NCBI RefSeq assembly: GCF_014841565.1
Contig: NZ_JACYUD010000001.1
Location: 372,001 to 436,000 of the forward strand
Direction: 5' to 3'
DNA length: 64,000 nt
DNA from: Rhizobium sp. CFBP 8762
Lineage (GTDB): Bacteria; Pseudomonadota; Alphaproteobacteria; Rhizobiales; Rhizobiaceae
Below the pieces are notes generated by a model. That model did not search any database and had not been told where the DNA came from. It saw only the letters and a list, made by a program, of their open reading frames with translations. The position numbers and the translations under genes were made by a program. Within the stretch, counting starts at the first letter, position 1; each line of letters begins with the position of its first letter. Shown here piece after piece: positions 1 to 8,768 of this stretch.

Positions 1-2
1 GC

Positions 3-1559
3 CCTGCCCGCAACTGGCTGCCCCGCCTGCACCCCGATGACCGCGACCGCTTCCGCGCCACGCTGGATGTGCTGCTGGAACACCGAAAGGGGCGGCTGAA
101 CCATGATTTTCGTGTGCGGGCAGAAGACGGGCATTACCACTGGCTCGCCATCCGCGCGCGACCGGTGCTGGGTGCCAATGGCGAAATCATCCGCTGTGTC
201 GGCACCATCGTCGATATCACCGAGCAGAAAAACTCCGTAGACCGCCTGTTGCACGATGCGCTGCACGATAACCTGACCGGCCTTCCCAACCGCCAGATCT
301 TTCTGGACCGTTTGCAGGCTGTGCTGGCGCTGGTGCCCAGCGGCGACGCGACCAGCCCGACCATCATGACGATCGATATCGACCGCTACAAGCAGGTGAA
401 CGACTCGCTCGGCATCGCGGCGGGCGATAATATCCTCATTGCGCTCACGCGACGTCTGCGCCGCCTGCTGAAACCGCAGGATACACTGGCGCGCCTTGGC
501 GGGGACCAGTTCGGACTGATTCTGATGTCGGAGCGCAACCCGGAAAAGGTTGCCGATTTTGCCGATGCGATCAGCAAGGCCATCATGGTGCCCCTGACCT
601 TCGGCAACCGTGAGGTGATCCTCACCGCCTCTATCGGCCTTGTGTCCTGGGTGGACCAGCAGGAAAATGCAGTGGCATTGATCGCTGATGCCGAGCTTGC
701 CATGTACCGCGCGAAAAAGGCGGGGGGCAATCGCGTCGAGCCGTTCCGTCCGGCCTTCCGCACGTCTTCCACTGACCGGTTGCAGATGGAAACGGACATT
801 CGCCGCGCGCTGGAACGCAAGGAATTCACTCTGGTTTACCAGCCAATCGTGCGGCTCAAGGATGCCGAAGTGGCGGGCTTTGAGGCTCTGCTGCGCTGGG
901 AGCATCCCAAGCGTGGAGATATTCCGCCATCCGAGTTCATTCCGGTGGCGGAAGGGTGTGACGTCATTACCCAACTCGGCAATTACGCCTTCGAGCAGGC
1001 GGCGACCGACCTGATGGAATGGCAGATGCAGTCCGGCAATCTGCCGATCTTCGTCGCTGTCAATCTGTCGAGCGCCCAGCTTCTCAACAACGATCTGTAT
1101 ACCGATGTGCGCGCCGTGCTGCACAAGACCCATTGCGACCCCAGCCAGATGAAGATCGAGTTGACGGAATCGGTCGTGATGGAAAATCCGGAACAGGCCC
1201 GACTGGTGCTGACCAAGCTGCGCGACGCGGGGCTAAGGCTTGCGCTGGATGATTTCGGCACAGGGCATTCGTCGCTCTCCTATCTCACCCGCTTCCCGTT
1301 CGATACGATCAAGATCGACAAGGCACTGGTGAAGGACCCCGGCGACAAGCGCACCATTCTGCTGCGCTCCGTCATTTCCATGGCGCGGGAGTTGAACATG
1401 CAGGTGGTGGCGGAGGGCATCGAATCGGAAGAGGATGCCATCGAACTGTCGCAGATGGGTTGCGATTTTGGCCAAAGCTTCCTGTTCGGTCCGCCCATTG
1501 GCACGGAATCGGTTCAGCGGCTGTTGAAAGAACGGTTTCCACTGATGAAACGGGCGTGA
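3..1559 (+). CDS. PAS-GGDEF-EAL cyclic di-GMP protein (5' end missing)
   Basis: The reading frame is already open at base 3, so the start lies upstream of the window. The visible 518 residues hold the end of a PAS sensor (1-75, ending VDITEQK), a GGDEF domain (about 85-250) and an EAL domain (about 260-510). The GGDEF signature reads RLGGDQF (from residue 164), with Gln in place of the catalytic Glu, and the inhibitory-site position has KPQD rather than RxxD, so cyclase activity is doubtful. The EAL domain keeps its residues: EALLRW (E294), VNLSS, ELTES, DDFGTGHSS, KIDK and VAEGIE. I infer a cyclic di-GMP phosphodiesterase with a regulatory GGDEF domain. Domain assignment is certain; activity is inferred. 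Confidence 0.9.
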   Translation, partial: PARNWLPRLHPDDRDRFRATLDVLLEHRKGRLNHDFRVRAEDGHYHWLAIRARPVLGANGEIIRCVGTIVDITEQKNSVDRLLHDALHDNLTGLPNRQIFLDRLQAVLALVPSGDATSPTIMTIDIDRYKQVNDSLGIAAGDNILIALTRRLRRLLKPQDTLARLGGDQFGLILMSERNPEKVADFADAISKAIMVPLTFGNREVILTASIGLVSWVDQQENAVALIADAELAMYRAKKAGGNRVEPFRPAFRTSSTDRLQMETDIRRALERKEFTLVYQPIVRLKDAEVAGFEALLRWEHPKRGDIPPSEFIPVAEGCDVITQLGNYAFEQAATDLMEWQMQSGNLPIFVAVNLSSAQLLNNDLYTDVRAVLHKTHCDPSQMKIELTESVVMENPEQARLVLTKLRDAGLRLALDDFGTGHSSLSYLTRFPFDTIKIDKALVKDPGDKRTILLRSVISMARELNMQVVAEGIESEEDAIELSQMGCDFGQSFLFGPPIGTESVQRLLKERFPLMKRA

Positions 1560-1601
1560 GGTACGGTTGAGACGATTGCGTTGCAGTGAGTCAACGCGTT
1601 T

Positions 1602-1669
1602 GGGTCCGCCGTATAAACCCTCTTCCTGAGTTTGCGAGGGTTATGGACCCCTGTGGCCTTAAGCACAGG
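1602..1669. repeat. Intergenic double hairpin between convergent genes
   Basis: Two adjacent inverted repeats fill the gap between the convergent EAL and chemotaxis genes. The first pairs GGGTCC (1602-1607) with GGACCC (1645-1650) and, inside it, ACCCTC (1617-1622) with GAGGGT (1636-1641). The second pairs CCTGTG (1650-1655) with CACAGG (1664-1669). The CCTGTG/CACAGG unit resembles the longer element at 22087-22165. There is no T-run, so it may be a repeat element rather than a standard terminator. Confidence 0.55.
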
Positions 1670-1710
1670 AGCCCACTCACACGGGATACGATCGTCCTAT
1701 CTGACCCTGA

Positions 1711-3957
1711 TCACCGCCGAAATGGCGTTACGTTTCCACCATACTTCTCTGTCTCCTGCGTGGTTTCCAATTGAAAGTGGGACAGCAGCCCTTCGAGCGA
1801 CACGCATTCGCGGGCCAGATCAACGCCGGCGCGGCTGACATCCTGCACCATTGCCGCGTTCTTTTGCGTTGCCTGATCCATGTGGTTGACGGCAATGTTG
1901 ATTTCGGCCAGTCCGGCGGACTGCTCCTGCGCAGCGGTTGCTATCGCTTCCATATGCTCGTTGATGGCGGTGACCAACGTTTCGATTTCGCTCAGGCCCG
2001 TGCCGGTTTCCCCCACAAGCTTGACTCCCTCGCCGACTGCGACCGCCGACATGCCAATCAACTGCTTGATCTCCTTGGCAGCTTTGGCCGAACGCTGCGC
2101 CAGTTCGCGAACCTCCTGCGCCACCACGGCAAAGCCCTTGCCGGCTTCTCCGGCGCGCGCGGCTTCAACCCCGGCATTCAGCGCCAGCAGATTGGTCTGG
2201 AAGGCGATTTCATCGATCACGCCGATAATCTGGTTGATCTGCCGCGAGGAGTCTTCGATCCGCTGCATGGCGGTTACGGCATTGCTGACGATGATGGCCG
2301 ACTGGTCTGCCTTGGTGCGGGCCTCGCGCACCGTTTCGCGGGTTTCACCGGTCCGTCGGAAGGTTGCGGTGACATTGGCGGTAATCTGCTCCAGTGCGGA
2401 TGCGGTTTCCTCCAGCGAAGCTGCCTGCTGCTCCGTCCGCTGCGAGAGCGTGTCGGATGCGGCGGAGATGTCCTGCGACCCCTCTGTTACCACGGCCACC
2501 GTCTGGCCGACACGGGCCAGCGCTTCGCGCAACTGGCTGACGGACGCATTGAAGTCGTGGCGCAAGGCCTCAAACTGCGCGTCGAACGGCACCGTGATTT
2601 CGCACAGCATATCTCCGGACGCCAGCCGCTTTAGCCCGTTGGCAAGCGATTGCGTGGCAAGGGTCAGCCGCTTGTTGGCCTCCTCCTCCGCGTGGCGCTG
2701 CAGTGCGATGCGGTCGCGCTCCGCCTTGTTTCTGGCTACGTCAGCCTCCCGCTCCAGTTCACGGTTGCGAAGCCCGCCTGCCCGGAAGATTTCAACCGAT
2801 TGTGCCATGGCACCGATTTCATCCCGTCGCGCCGCTCCGGGCACCGTCACGGTCAGGTCTCCCTGTGCCAGTGCCGTCATGCAGCGCGTCAGGTCACCGA
2901 TGGGTTTGACGACCCGCAACACAATCACCAGCGTGCCAAGCCCGCAAAACAGCAGCGAGAGCAGGAACGCGGCGAGGTACGCTTTGGCCGCCAGCGATGC
3001 CTGATAGCCAAGATCATCGGCTTGCGCATTCAGCGTGTTCATCGCAAGCGATGAGACTTTCGCGATTTCACCCAGGGCGGCGGTAACTGCCGTGCGCCAC
3101 GCATCCAGCGTCATCGGGGCGGGCCGGGCGGCAGCAAGATCGGCAATCAAATCGCGACGCTGTACAGAGAACGGCCCGGTGAAATAGGTCTCGTCAGCTT
3201 TTTTGTACTGCTCCTTGAGTGACAGGGGCGTATCGGGATGCGCAATCAGCACGCCCACGGCCTTCCACGCGAAGGCAGCACTGCTATCGTAGGAGGAAAG
3301 CGTTCGATACTCCGTTTCCGTCAGCGTTCCCGCCCCGCCAAGAGCACCATTGACAACGACAGCGGCACTGCCGCCCAAGGCGCGGGTAGACCATGCGAAG
3401 GACCGCAGTTGAATGAGGTCCGTCAGCGTGTCATCCAACGAGCGTATCTGGTTTTCCAGTGCCACGGCACCGCTTTCCAGCGACCCCAGAAAATCATTGC
3501 CCGTCGACAGGATCTCCTTGTCCAGTCCCGCCGTGCGGCTTGCCAAGGGTAGGCCGATATTGGCGTCCACCTTTTCGCGCACTCTGCCGAACCGGGTAAA
3601 GATATCCTCCACACGCGCAAGCGCCTGCACCAGTTCCGGACGAGTTAATGCACTGGCCTGTTCGCGGACAGCGGTCATCGCCACATCGACCTTCTGCCGT
3701 GCAGCCCTCACTGCCGTAATGGAGCCGGAATTTTCATTGGGCGGCAGCGTAACGGCGGATGCGCTGTCACCCCGCTCGCTGCGAAAGCTCAACAGGACGT
3801 CAAACAAAGCCTTATCGAGTGCAACCAGTTGCGCCACTTCCGCAAGATCGCGGGATCGCTTGGCAGAGGTGAACATCTGCGTGCCAAGGACGTAAGCGAG
3901 GGCAAGACTGGATACGATGAAAAGGCTGATGAGGGTATTGCGAAGTGTGAAGAGCAT
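1711..3957 (-). CDS. Methyl-accepting chemotaxis protein
   Basis: Membrane chemoreceptor of 748 residues that would signal through CheW/CheA to the flagellar motor. There is an N-terminal membrane segment (about 8-28), a periplasmic sensor region of roughly 290 residues with no recognisable domain name, a second membrane segment (about 325-349), a HAMP linker, and a C-terminal signalling domain with the conserved hairpin tip [21 protein letters not shown] chose the start at 3957 (MLFTLRNT) over an in-frame ATG 33 nt upstream because AGGTGA sits 5 nt before it. No che genes are nearby, so this is an orphan receptor. The C-terminus lacks an obvious CheR-docking pentapeptide. Ligand unknown. Confidence 0.93.
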   Translation of the reverse strand: MLFTLRNTLISLFIVSSLALAYVLGTQMFTSAKRSRDLAEVAQLVALDKALFDVLLSFRSERGDSASAVTLPPNENSGSITAVRAARQKVDVAMTAVREQASALTRPELVQALARVEDIFTRFGRVREKVDANIGLPLASRTAGLDKEILSTGNDFLGSLESGAVALENQIRSLDDTLTDLIQLRSFAWSTRALGGSAAVVVNGALGGAGTLTETEYRTLSSYDSSAAFAWKAVGVLIAHPDTPLSLKEQYKKADETYFTGPFSVQRRDLIADLAAARPAPMTLDAWRTAVTAALGEIAKVSSLAMNTLNAQADDLGYQASLAAKAYLAAFLLSLLFCGLGTLVIVLRVVKPIGDLTRCMTALAQGDLTVTVPGAARRDEIGAMAQSVEIFRAGGLRNRELEREADVARNKAERDRIALQRHAEEEANKRLTLATQSLANGLKRLASGDMLCEITVPFDAQFEALRHDFNASVSQLREALARVGQTVAVVTEGSQDISAASDTLSQRTEQQAASLEETASALEQITANVTATFRRTGETRETVREARTKADQSAIIVSNAVTAMQRIEDSSRQINQIIGVIDEIAFQTNLLALNAGVEAARAGEAGKGFAVVAQEVRELAQRSAKAAKEIKQLIGMSAVAVGEGVKLVGETGTGLSEIETLVTAINEHMEAIATAAQEQSAGLAEINIAVNHMDQATQKNAAMVQDVSRAGVDLARECVSLEGLLSHFQLETTQETEKYGGNVTPFRR

Positions 3958-4107
3958 GGTGTCACCTGCATGAATCGTGCTGCAGTGCACCTAATACATA
4001 GATTGCTAATTACATGTTAAAGTAGAACCAGCAATGAGCATTTTAGAATCAATTTAAGGAAACTCACCGACAACTTCTCGCAGTCATTCCATTGTAACGT
4101 TGGGGTG

Positions 4108-5172
4108 CTAATGTCCTGCGCGGTAGATCAACCTGTTGATAAAATCCAGTTTTTCCATAACCGGCTGATTGAGCACAAATGGATAGCTATCCGGTTGGCC
4201 CATGCTGCGCTGAATACTGTTCAAAGCAACGCTGAGTGGCACCCAGGCGTCAATCAGCCGCTTGGAATCGGAGACGTTGTAGGGGTCGAAATCCACTTCG
4301 GCCTGCATGTCATCATGGCGTACCGGATCGACCGTCAGGCCGAACGACCGTGCGGTTTCCAGCGTATCGACGATATGAAAATTATGCGCCCAGGTCTCGG
4401 CGAAGTCTTCGGCGGGGTGGCAGCTTGCATAGGTACTGATGAAACGCTCCTGCCAGTCGGCGGGCGGGCCCTGCTCATAATTGCGTTGCAGAGCTTGCGC
4501 ATAATCCGCGCGCTCATCCCCGAAGATACGGCGGGCCTCGGCCAGCGTTTCGTCGTCGCGCACCAGCTGCGTCCAGTAGAAATGGCCGATCTCGTGGCGA
4601 AAATGACCAAGAAGTGTGCGGTAGGGTTCGTTCATGGCCACGCGAATTGATTCCCGTGTGGCATCGTCAGCCTCGGCAGCACGAAGGCTGATCAACCCGT
4701 CTTCGTGGCCGGTCATCGCCGGGACGGGATTGCCATCCGGCCCGATTTCATCAGCCAGAAAGTCAAAAACAAGCCCGCCCTGTGGATCATCGGCACGGGT
4801 GGGGCGCGGCAGCTTCCAGCGCAGCAGCGAATAGAACAGGTGGCGTTGCGCCTGCCCGATCCGCTGCCAGCGCGACAGGCCCTCCGGTGTATTGGTCACC
4901 GGAACGATGCGGTTATGATGGCAGGCAATGCAGTAGGGATCACCGGACTGCGCTGGCACCAGCCAGTTGCAGATATCAAACGCGGCATTGGCACAGAATT
5001 TCCATGCTTTGTCCGGTTGGGTATGGATGCGCCATTCCAGATCGTTCAACGGCTCCAGCGCATGAACGGCCAGAGTTTCCGTGTTGAAGCCCAGACGGTG
5101 ACCACATGTTACGCAGCCACGGTTATCAAAGTGAACGGCATGGCCGCAGCTGTCACAGGTAAAAAGCTTCAT
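4108..5172 (-). CDS. Zinc-ribbon putative metallopeptidase
   Basis: Protein of 354 residues resembling the putative zinc-binding metallopeptidase family (zinc ribbon plus Peptidase_Mx-type domain). Cys6, Cys9, Cys20 and Cys23 form an N-terminal zinc ribbon, and four more Cys (60, 68, 81, 84) could bind a second metal. HEIGH at 193-197 is a classic HExxH metalloprotease motif, followed by a downstream acidic stretch (CHPAEDFAETWAHN) that could supply the third ligand. There is no signal peptide, so it is probably cytoplasmic. Substrate unknown. It stands alone, on the same strand as csbD but separated from it by that gene's terminator. Confidence 0.8.
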   Translation of the reverse strand: MKLFTCDSCGHAVHFDNRGCVTCGHRLGFNTETLAVHALEPLNDLEWRIHTQPDKAWKFCANAAFDICNWLVPAQSGDPYCIACHHNRIVPVTNTPEGLSRWQRIGQAQRHLFYSLLRWKLPRPTRADDPQGGLVFDFLADEIGPDGNPVPAMTGHEDGLISLRAAEADDATRESIRVAMNEPYRTLLGHFRHEIGHFYWTQLVRDDETLAEARRIFGDERADYAQALQRNYEQGPPADWQERFISTYASCHPAEDFAETWAHNFHIVDTLETARSFGLTVDPVRHDDMQAEVDFDPYNVSDSKRLIDAWVPLSVALNSIQRSMGQPDSYPFVLNQPVMEKLDFINRLIYRAGH

Positions 5173-5208
5173 CTGAACCGGTCCGCTCTACGGGTCGTCG
5201 TCATCCAT

Positions 5209-5240
5209 AAAAAATGCTCGCAGCTAAAAGCTTGCGAGCA
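5209..5240 (-). terminator. Rho-independent terminator of csbD
   Basis: On the minus strand, TGCTCGCA (5240-5233) pairs with TGCGAGCA (5222-5215) around a 10-nt loop, followed by a run of six T (5214-5209). It lies about 43 nt beyond the csbD stop codon and separates csbD from the metallopeptidase gene. Confidence 0.85.
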
Positions 5241-5282
5241 CTTTCTTGTTATCTCAGCGCGGCTCAGGCCGCACTCCGATAC

Positions 5283-5474
5283 TTAGATCTTGTCGACAGT
5301 GTTCTTGACGCTGTCCTTGGCCTCGCCAACAGCCTTCTGGGTCTTGCCCTTGGCTTCCTGTGCTGCGCCGTCGACCTGCATGCTGGTGTCGTCCATCGCG
5401 TCACCAAGACCTTGCTTAGCCTTGCCGGCCAGTTCGTTTGCAGTGCCTTTGATCTTGTCGGACATGCTACCCAT
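5283..5474 (-). CDS. CsbD-family stress protein
   Basis: Small hydrophilic protein of 63 residues with the CsbD pattern: MSDKIKGTANELAGKAKQ at the start, then repeated KGK/GEAKD segments rich in Ala, Lys, Asp and Gly. CsbD proteins are abundant after general stress; the biochemical role is unknown. The start is supported by GGAG 8 nt upstream. A consensus-type EcfG promoter precedes the gene (5536-5560) and a strong terminator follows it, so it is likely a single-gene transcript under general stress control. Confidence 0.93.
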   Translation of the reverse strand: MGSMSDKIKGTANELAGKAKQGLGDAMDDTSMQVDGAAQEAKGKTQKAVGEAKDSVKNTVDKI

Positions 5475-5535
5475 AATGACGTCTCCTCGTTAAGTGTTGA
5501 AGGCCTCGCCGACTGCGTCAGCCTTGTACACAGAG

Positions 5536-5560
5536 AACGGATCAGGGCGGCAAAGGTTCC
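5536..5560 (-). promoter_or_regulatory. Candidate EcfG (RpoE2) promoter of csbD
   Basis: Reading the minus strand, GGAAC (5560-5556) is followed after exactly 16 nt by CGTT (5539-5536). This matches the -35/-10 consensus of the alphaproteobacterial general stress sigma factor (GGAAC, 16-17 nt, CGTT). The inferred transcript start near 5529 leaves a leader of about 55 nt before the csbD ATG at 5474. Confidence 0.75.
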
Positions 5561-5618
5561 ATATTTTCGGAAAAACCGATGGAAAATGCCTCACGCATTT
5601 CGTTTCACGCGTGTTGTT

Positions 5619-6224
5619 TCAGGCGTGTCCGGCATCCATGGACAACATGGCGGGCGTAACCCCCATGGATGCCAAAGCCCGGTCGTACTTCGTATCGAGG
5701 CTGCGGTCGAAAATCAGGGTGTCGTTGGCAGGGCAGTTCAGCCAGCCATTGGCTGCAACTTCGCTTTCCAGCTGGCCTGCACCCCAACCGGCATAACCAA
5801 GCATCATCAGGGCACGCCTGGGTCCACGGTTGCTGGATATGGCTCTGACAATATCGAGCGTGGCGGTCATGCACAGATCATCGCTGACGGGAATGCTGGA
5901 TTCGCTGAGGAAATCATCCGAATGCAACACAAAACCGCGCCCGCTTTCCACCGGCCCGCCTTCCTGTATCTGCATATCACGGGCATGGCCGGGAAGCTGG
6001 ATCATCTCCTCCTCGCCCATCAATTGCAGATGGCGCAGAATATCCGGGAATGTCAGCGGCTGGGGCCTGTTGATGATGAAGCCCATGGCACCATCGCTGG
6101 AATGGGCGCAGATATACACGACGGTTCGGGCGAAACTGGATTCGGCCATGCCCGGCATGGCAATCAGAAATTGCCCATCCAGAAAGCCGCGTTCCCGCTT
6201 GGGGTCCAAAGTGGCGATAACCAT
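5619..6224 (-). CDS. YqgE/AlgH family protein
   Basis: Conserved protein of 201 residues of the YqgE/AlgH (UPF0301) family: [15 protein letters not shown] near the start, FIINRP, and GPV..GRGFVLH in the middle. The family has known structures but no agreed biochemical function; alginate regulation is reported in Pseudomonas. The frame is open for 66 more codons upstream, but that part (HNGKGSF and before) has no family similarity and overlaps the divergent gene's leader and start, so I place the start at MVIATLDP with AAAGG 9 nt upstream. Confidence 0.9.
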   Translation of the reverse strand: MVIATLDPKRERGFLDGQFLIAMPGMAESSFARTVVYICAHSSDGAMGFIINRPQPLTFPDILRHLQLMGEEEMIQLPGHARDMQIQEGGPVESGRGFVLHSDDFLSESSIPVSDDLCMTATLDIVRAISSNRGPRRALMMLGYAGWGAGQLESEVAANGWLNCPANDTLIFDRSLDTKYDRALASMGVTPAMLSMDAGHA

Positions 6225-6353
6225 GAAGCTGCCTTTCCCATTGTGCCCCTCATGGCTCAAGGTAGTCCCTCCCGCAAATCGATCAAGTGAATATGATGGC
6301 CTGTGAGCTGGAAAATGTTGAACCTGTGCGCTTCCAGGCGTTAAGACAGCGGC

Positions 6354-7172
6354 ATGATCCTGTCGCGCACCCTCCGCTTCTTGTTGCTTGGCCTTGTCCT
6401 TCTGGCAGGCGCACCTGCCCATGCCGCCACATCGCAGTGGCTGGTGTCAGAAGGCGGGCGCGTGCGTCTTACCGCCCTGCCCGCCTCTCCCGATGGCACG
6501 GTGGAAGCCCTGCTGGACATTGATCTGAAACCCGGCTGGAAGACCTACTGGCTGGAACCGGGAGCAAGCGGCATTCCGCCGCAAATCAACTTTGCCGATG
6601 GCACGAACCTGACGCGCCTTCATATGCCAGCACCCAAATTGTTCGATGATGGCACGGTTGCCTATGCCGGGTATGATCGGCCGGTCGCGTTTACGATGAC
6701 GCTCAAACGGCTGCCGGAAACCCGTGCAGCGCCGCTGTCGGCGACCATCTTTCTGGGCATTTGCAAGGATATCTGCATTCCGGTGCAGGGCGTGCTGACC
6801 CTTGATCCGGCGAGTGATGCAAACGTCAACCCTCAGGAACGGCTCGCTTACACTGCCGCGCAACAGGCCATGCCAGCGGGGCCGCAGCCGGAGTTTCGCG
6901 TTCTGACCGTCAGGGCACCTGTTGATGGCACGGTGAGGATAACGCTTGCTGTGCCACCGAAAACGACCGGGGACGCGCTGAATGCGTTTCTCGCGCCTCC
7001 AACCGGTTTTGCGTTTGGCGAGCCGGACATCAAGCGCGGCGCAGGAAACACCGCAGACGTGGTGTTCAAACTGCTTCGCACGCCCAAGGGTACGAGCCTC
7101 AGCGGGCAAGAAGGCCGTCTGATTGTCACCGCAAATGGGCGGGCCATGGAAACGCAGCTTGCGTTTCAGTAG
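6354..7172 (+). CDS. Exported DsbD N-terminal-like protein
   Basis: Protein of 272 residues with a clear signal peptide ([19 protein letters not shown], cut near AHA-A) and a domain like the periplasmic N-terminal domain of DsbD/ScsB. The segment GWKTYW and the pair in [11 protein letters not shown] (Cys-x3-Cys) match that fold, in which two Cys relay electrons to periplasmic partners. The membrane and thioredoxin domains of full DsbD are absent, so it is a stand-alone module. It lies 63 bp upstream of a peroxiredoxin gene on the same strand, which suggests a shared redox theme but proves nothing about interaction. Confidence 0.8.
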   Translation: MILSRTLRFLLLGLVLLAGAPAHAATSQWLVSEGGRVRLTALPASPDGTVEALLDIDLKPGWKTYWLEPGASGIPPQINFADGTNLTRLHMPAPKLFDDGTVAYAGYDRPVAFTMTLKRLPETRAAPLSATIFLGICKDICIPVQGVLTLDPASDANVNPQERLAYTAAQQAMPAGPQPEFRVLTVRAPVDGTVRITLAVPPKTTGDALNAFLAPPTGFAFGEPDIKRGAGNTADVVFKLLRTPKGTSLSGQEGRLIVTANGRAMETQLAFQ

Positions 7173-7235
7173 GACCCGCTTATATCTTTCGCGATGAGGT
7201 CCTCGCTTTCGCGGGGCGGATTCAAGGAGAAGCAT

Positions 7236-7721
7236 GTGACGATATCCGTTGGCGACACGCTGCCTGCAGCAACGTTTAAGGAAAAGACCACTGACGGCCC
7301 GGCTGATGTTGCCAGCAGCGACATTTTTGCGGGCAAGCGTGTGGTTCTGTTTGCCGTGCCGGGTGCTTTCACGCCCACCTGCTCGCTGAACCATCTGCCC
7401 GGCTATCTGGAAAACTACGACGCCATTCGGTCGCGCGGCATAGACGAACTCGTCGTGGTCGCGGTCAACGACGTGCATGTCATGGGCGCATGGGCAACCG
7501 CCAGCGGCGGCATCAACAAGATCCGCTTTCTGTCCGACTGGAATGCCGAGTTCACCAAGGCCATCGGCATGGACATCGATCTGTCGAAGGGCGGCATGGG
7601 CGTTCGCTCCAAGCGCTACTCCATGGTGGTGGAAGACGGCGTGGTCAAATCCGTCAATCTGGAAGAAAATCCCGGTCAGGCGACCGTATCGGCCGCCGCT
7701 GCCATTCTGGAACAGATTTAG
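7236..7721 (+). CDS. Prx5-type peroxiredoxin
   Basis: Peroxiredoxin of 161 residues that would reduce hydrogen peroxide and organic hydroperoxides. The active-site motif is PGAFTPTCS with the peroxidatic Cys at residue 49. It is the only Cys, so this is a one-Cys type that probably uses glutathione/glutaredoxin as reductant. The start is GTG at 7236, with AGGAGA 5 nt upstream; an in-frame ATG 42 nt earlier has no such site. The stop codon shares four bases (TTAG) with the stop of the convergent lysR gene. Confidence 0.94.
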   Translation: MTISVGDTLPAATFKEKTTDGPADVASSDIFAGKRVVLFAVPGAFTPTCSLNHLPGYLENYDAIRSRGIDELVVVAVNDVHVMGAWATASGGINKIRFLSDWNAEFTKAIGMDIDLSKGGMGVRSKRYSMVVEDGVVKSVNLEENPGQATVSAAAAILEQI

Positions 7722-8608
7722 GGCCCAGCTTCAACGCTGGCGCGCATTTCGCGCGTCAGCCACTCCTCCAGCGCCCGTGTATCGGCACGGCCCGCCAGAT
7801 GCCCGGCAATCCACAGCATCAGCCGCCTTGGGCCCGGCGTGAAGCCGAACGGGGCCACCAGTTTGCCGGACGCAAGATCATCCAGCACCAGCATTTGCGG
7901 CACCAGCGCCACCCCGAGCCCGCACACCGCTGCCTGAATCAACAGGTAGAAATGATCGAAGCTTTGCTGCTCGCCAATGTCCAGTGATTCACGGCCCGAC
8001 AGGGCGAACCAATCCGCCCATGCTTCGGGCCGCGTGCGGGTGGACAAAAGCCGCGCGCCCGCAAGATCAGCTATTTCCGTCAGCCCGTGGGTTTGCAGAT
8101 AATCCGGTGAGCAGACCGGGCCGATCCACTCTGTCACCAGATCACGAATGACCGCATCACGGGGCGGCACAATGGTGCTGGAACGGATGGCGACGCTGAT
8201 CTTGTCGCGCACGAAGTCGATTTGATCATAGTTCATGTTGAACTGGATATCGATATTGGGGTGCTGGAGGTGGAAATTGGCAATGCGCGGGATAATCCAC
8301 CCCATCATGATGGATGACGAGCAGGACAGGGTCAGTGGGCCCGGCTTCACACTTTCCACACTGGCGCGCATCAGGTTGAAAGCGGTGCTGAGTCCATCGG
8401 CCAGACGGATGCCTTCCGGCGTGGGATCGGTCGATTGCGGGTTTCGCGTCAGCAGGAGCACGCCCAGCGTTTCCTCCAGCGCCTTGACGTGACGGCTGAC
8501 GGCACCGTGGGTCACATGCAGCTCACGCGCCGCGTGGGTCATGCTGCGATGGCGGGCGACAGCCTCAAAAGCGCGAAGCGCGTTGACGGAAGGGAACGGC
8601 TGGACCAT
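7718..8608 (-). CDS. LysR-family transcriptional regulator
   Basis: Regulator of 296 residues. The winged helix-turn-helix is at 5-64, with its helices around 21-41 (RSMTHAARELHVTHGAVSRH). The rest is a LysR substrate-binding domain. The N-terminus is closest in style to the GcvA group. It is transcribed away from the MFS transporter gene at 8769, and a dyad of LysR type lies between them, so I infer that it controls that transporter. The co-inducer is unknown. Confidence 0.92.
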   Translation of the reverse strand: MVQPFPSVNALRAFEAVARHRSMTHAARELHVTHGAVSRHVKALEETLGVLLLTRNPQSTDPTPEGIRLADGLSTAFNLMRASVESVKPGPLTLSCSSSIMMGWIIPRIANFHLQHPNIDIQFNMNYDQIDFVRDKISVAIRSSTIVPPRDAVIRDLVTEWIGPVCSPDYLQTHGLTEIADLAGARLLSTRTRPEAWADWFALSGRESLDIGEQQSFDHFYLLIQAAVCGLGVALVPQMLVLDDLASGKLVAPFGFTPGPRRLMLWIAGHLAGRADTRALEEWLTREMRASVEAGP

Positions 8609-8647
8609 GGCAAACTCCTTGCCTAAGGGCTATAGCGTGTCTTTTGG

Positions 8648-8664
8648 TGTGATTTCAAGTCACA
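8648..8664. promoter_or_regulatory. Candidate LysR operator (T-N11-A dyad)
   Basis: TGTGA (8648-8652) and TCACA (8660-8664) form a dyad with a 7-nt centre. The inner bases satisfy the LysR-type T-N11-A rule. It lies 40 bp from the lysR start and about 105 bp from the transporter start, the usual arrangement for a divergently acting LysR protein. The CRP consensus has a 6-nt centre, so a CRP site is less likely. Confidence 0.5.
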
Positions 8665-8725
8665 GGCTTAAGAGTTTAAATCGATTGCGCCGCGTCCCGG
8701 AGCTTCGTAGGAAATTCTGATGTAC

Positions 8726-8744
8726 CGGGTTTAGGAGAAACCCG
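8726..8744 (+). promoter_or_regulatory. Leader hairpin before MFS gene
   Basis: CGGGTTT (8726-8732) pairs perfectly with AAACCCG (8738-8744) around AGGAG. It ends 24 nt before the transporter's GTG start. The loop carries an AGGAG that is too far from the start to act as its ribosome site. Function unknown. Confidence 0.35.
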
Positions 8745-8768
8745 TGACGTTTGAAGGGGGAGATTACC

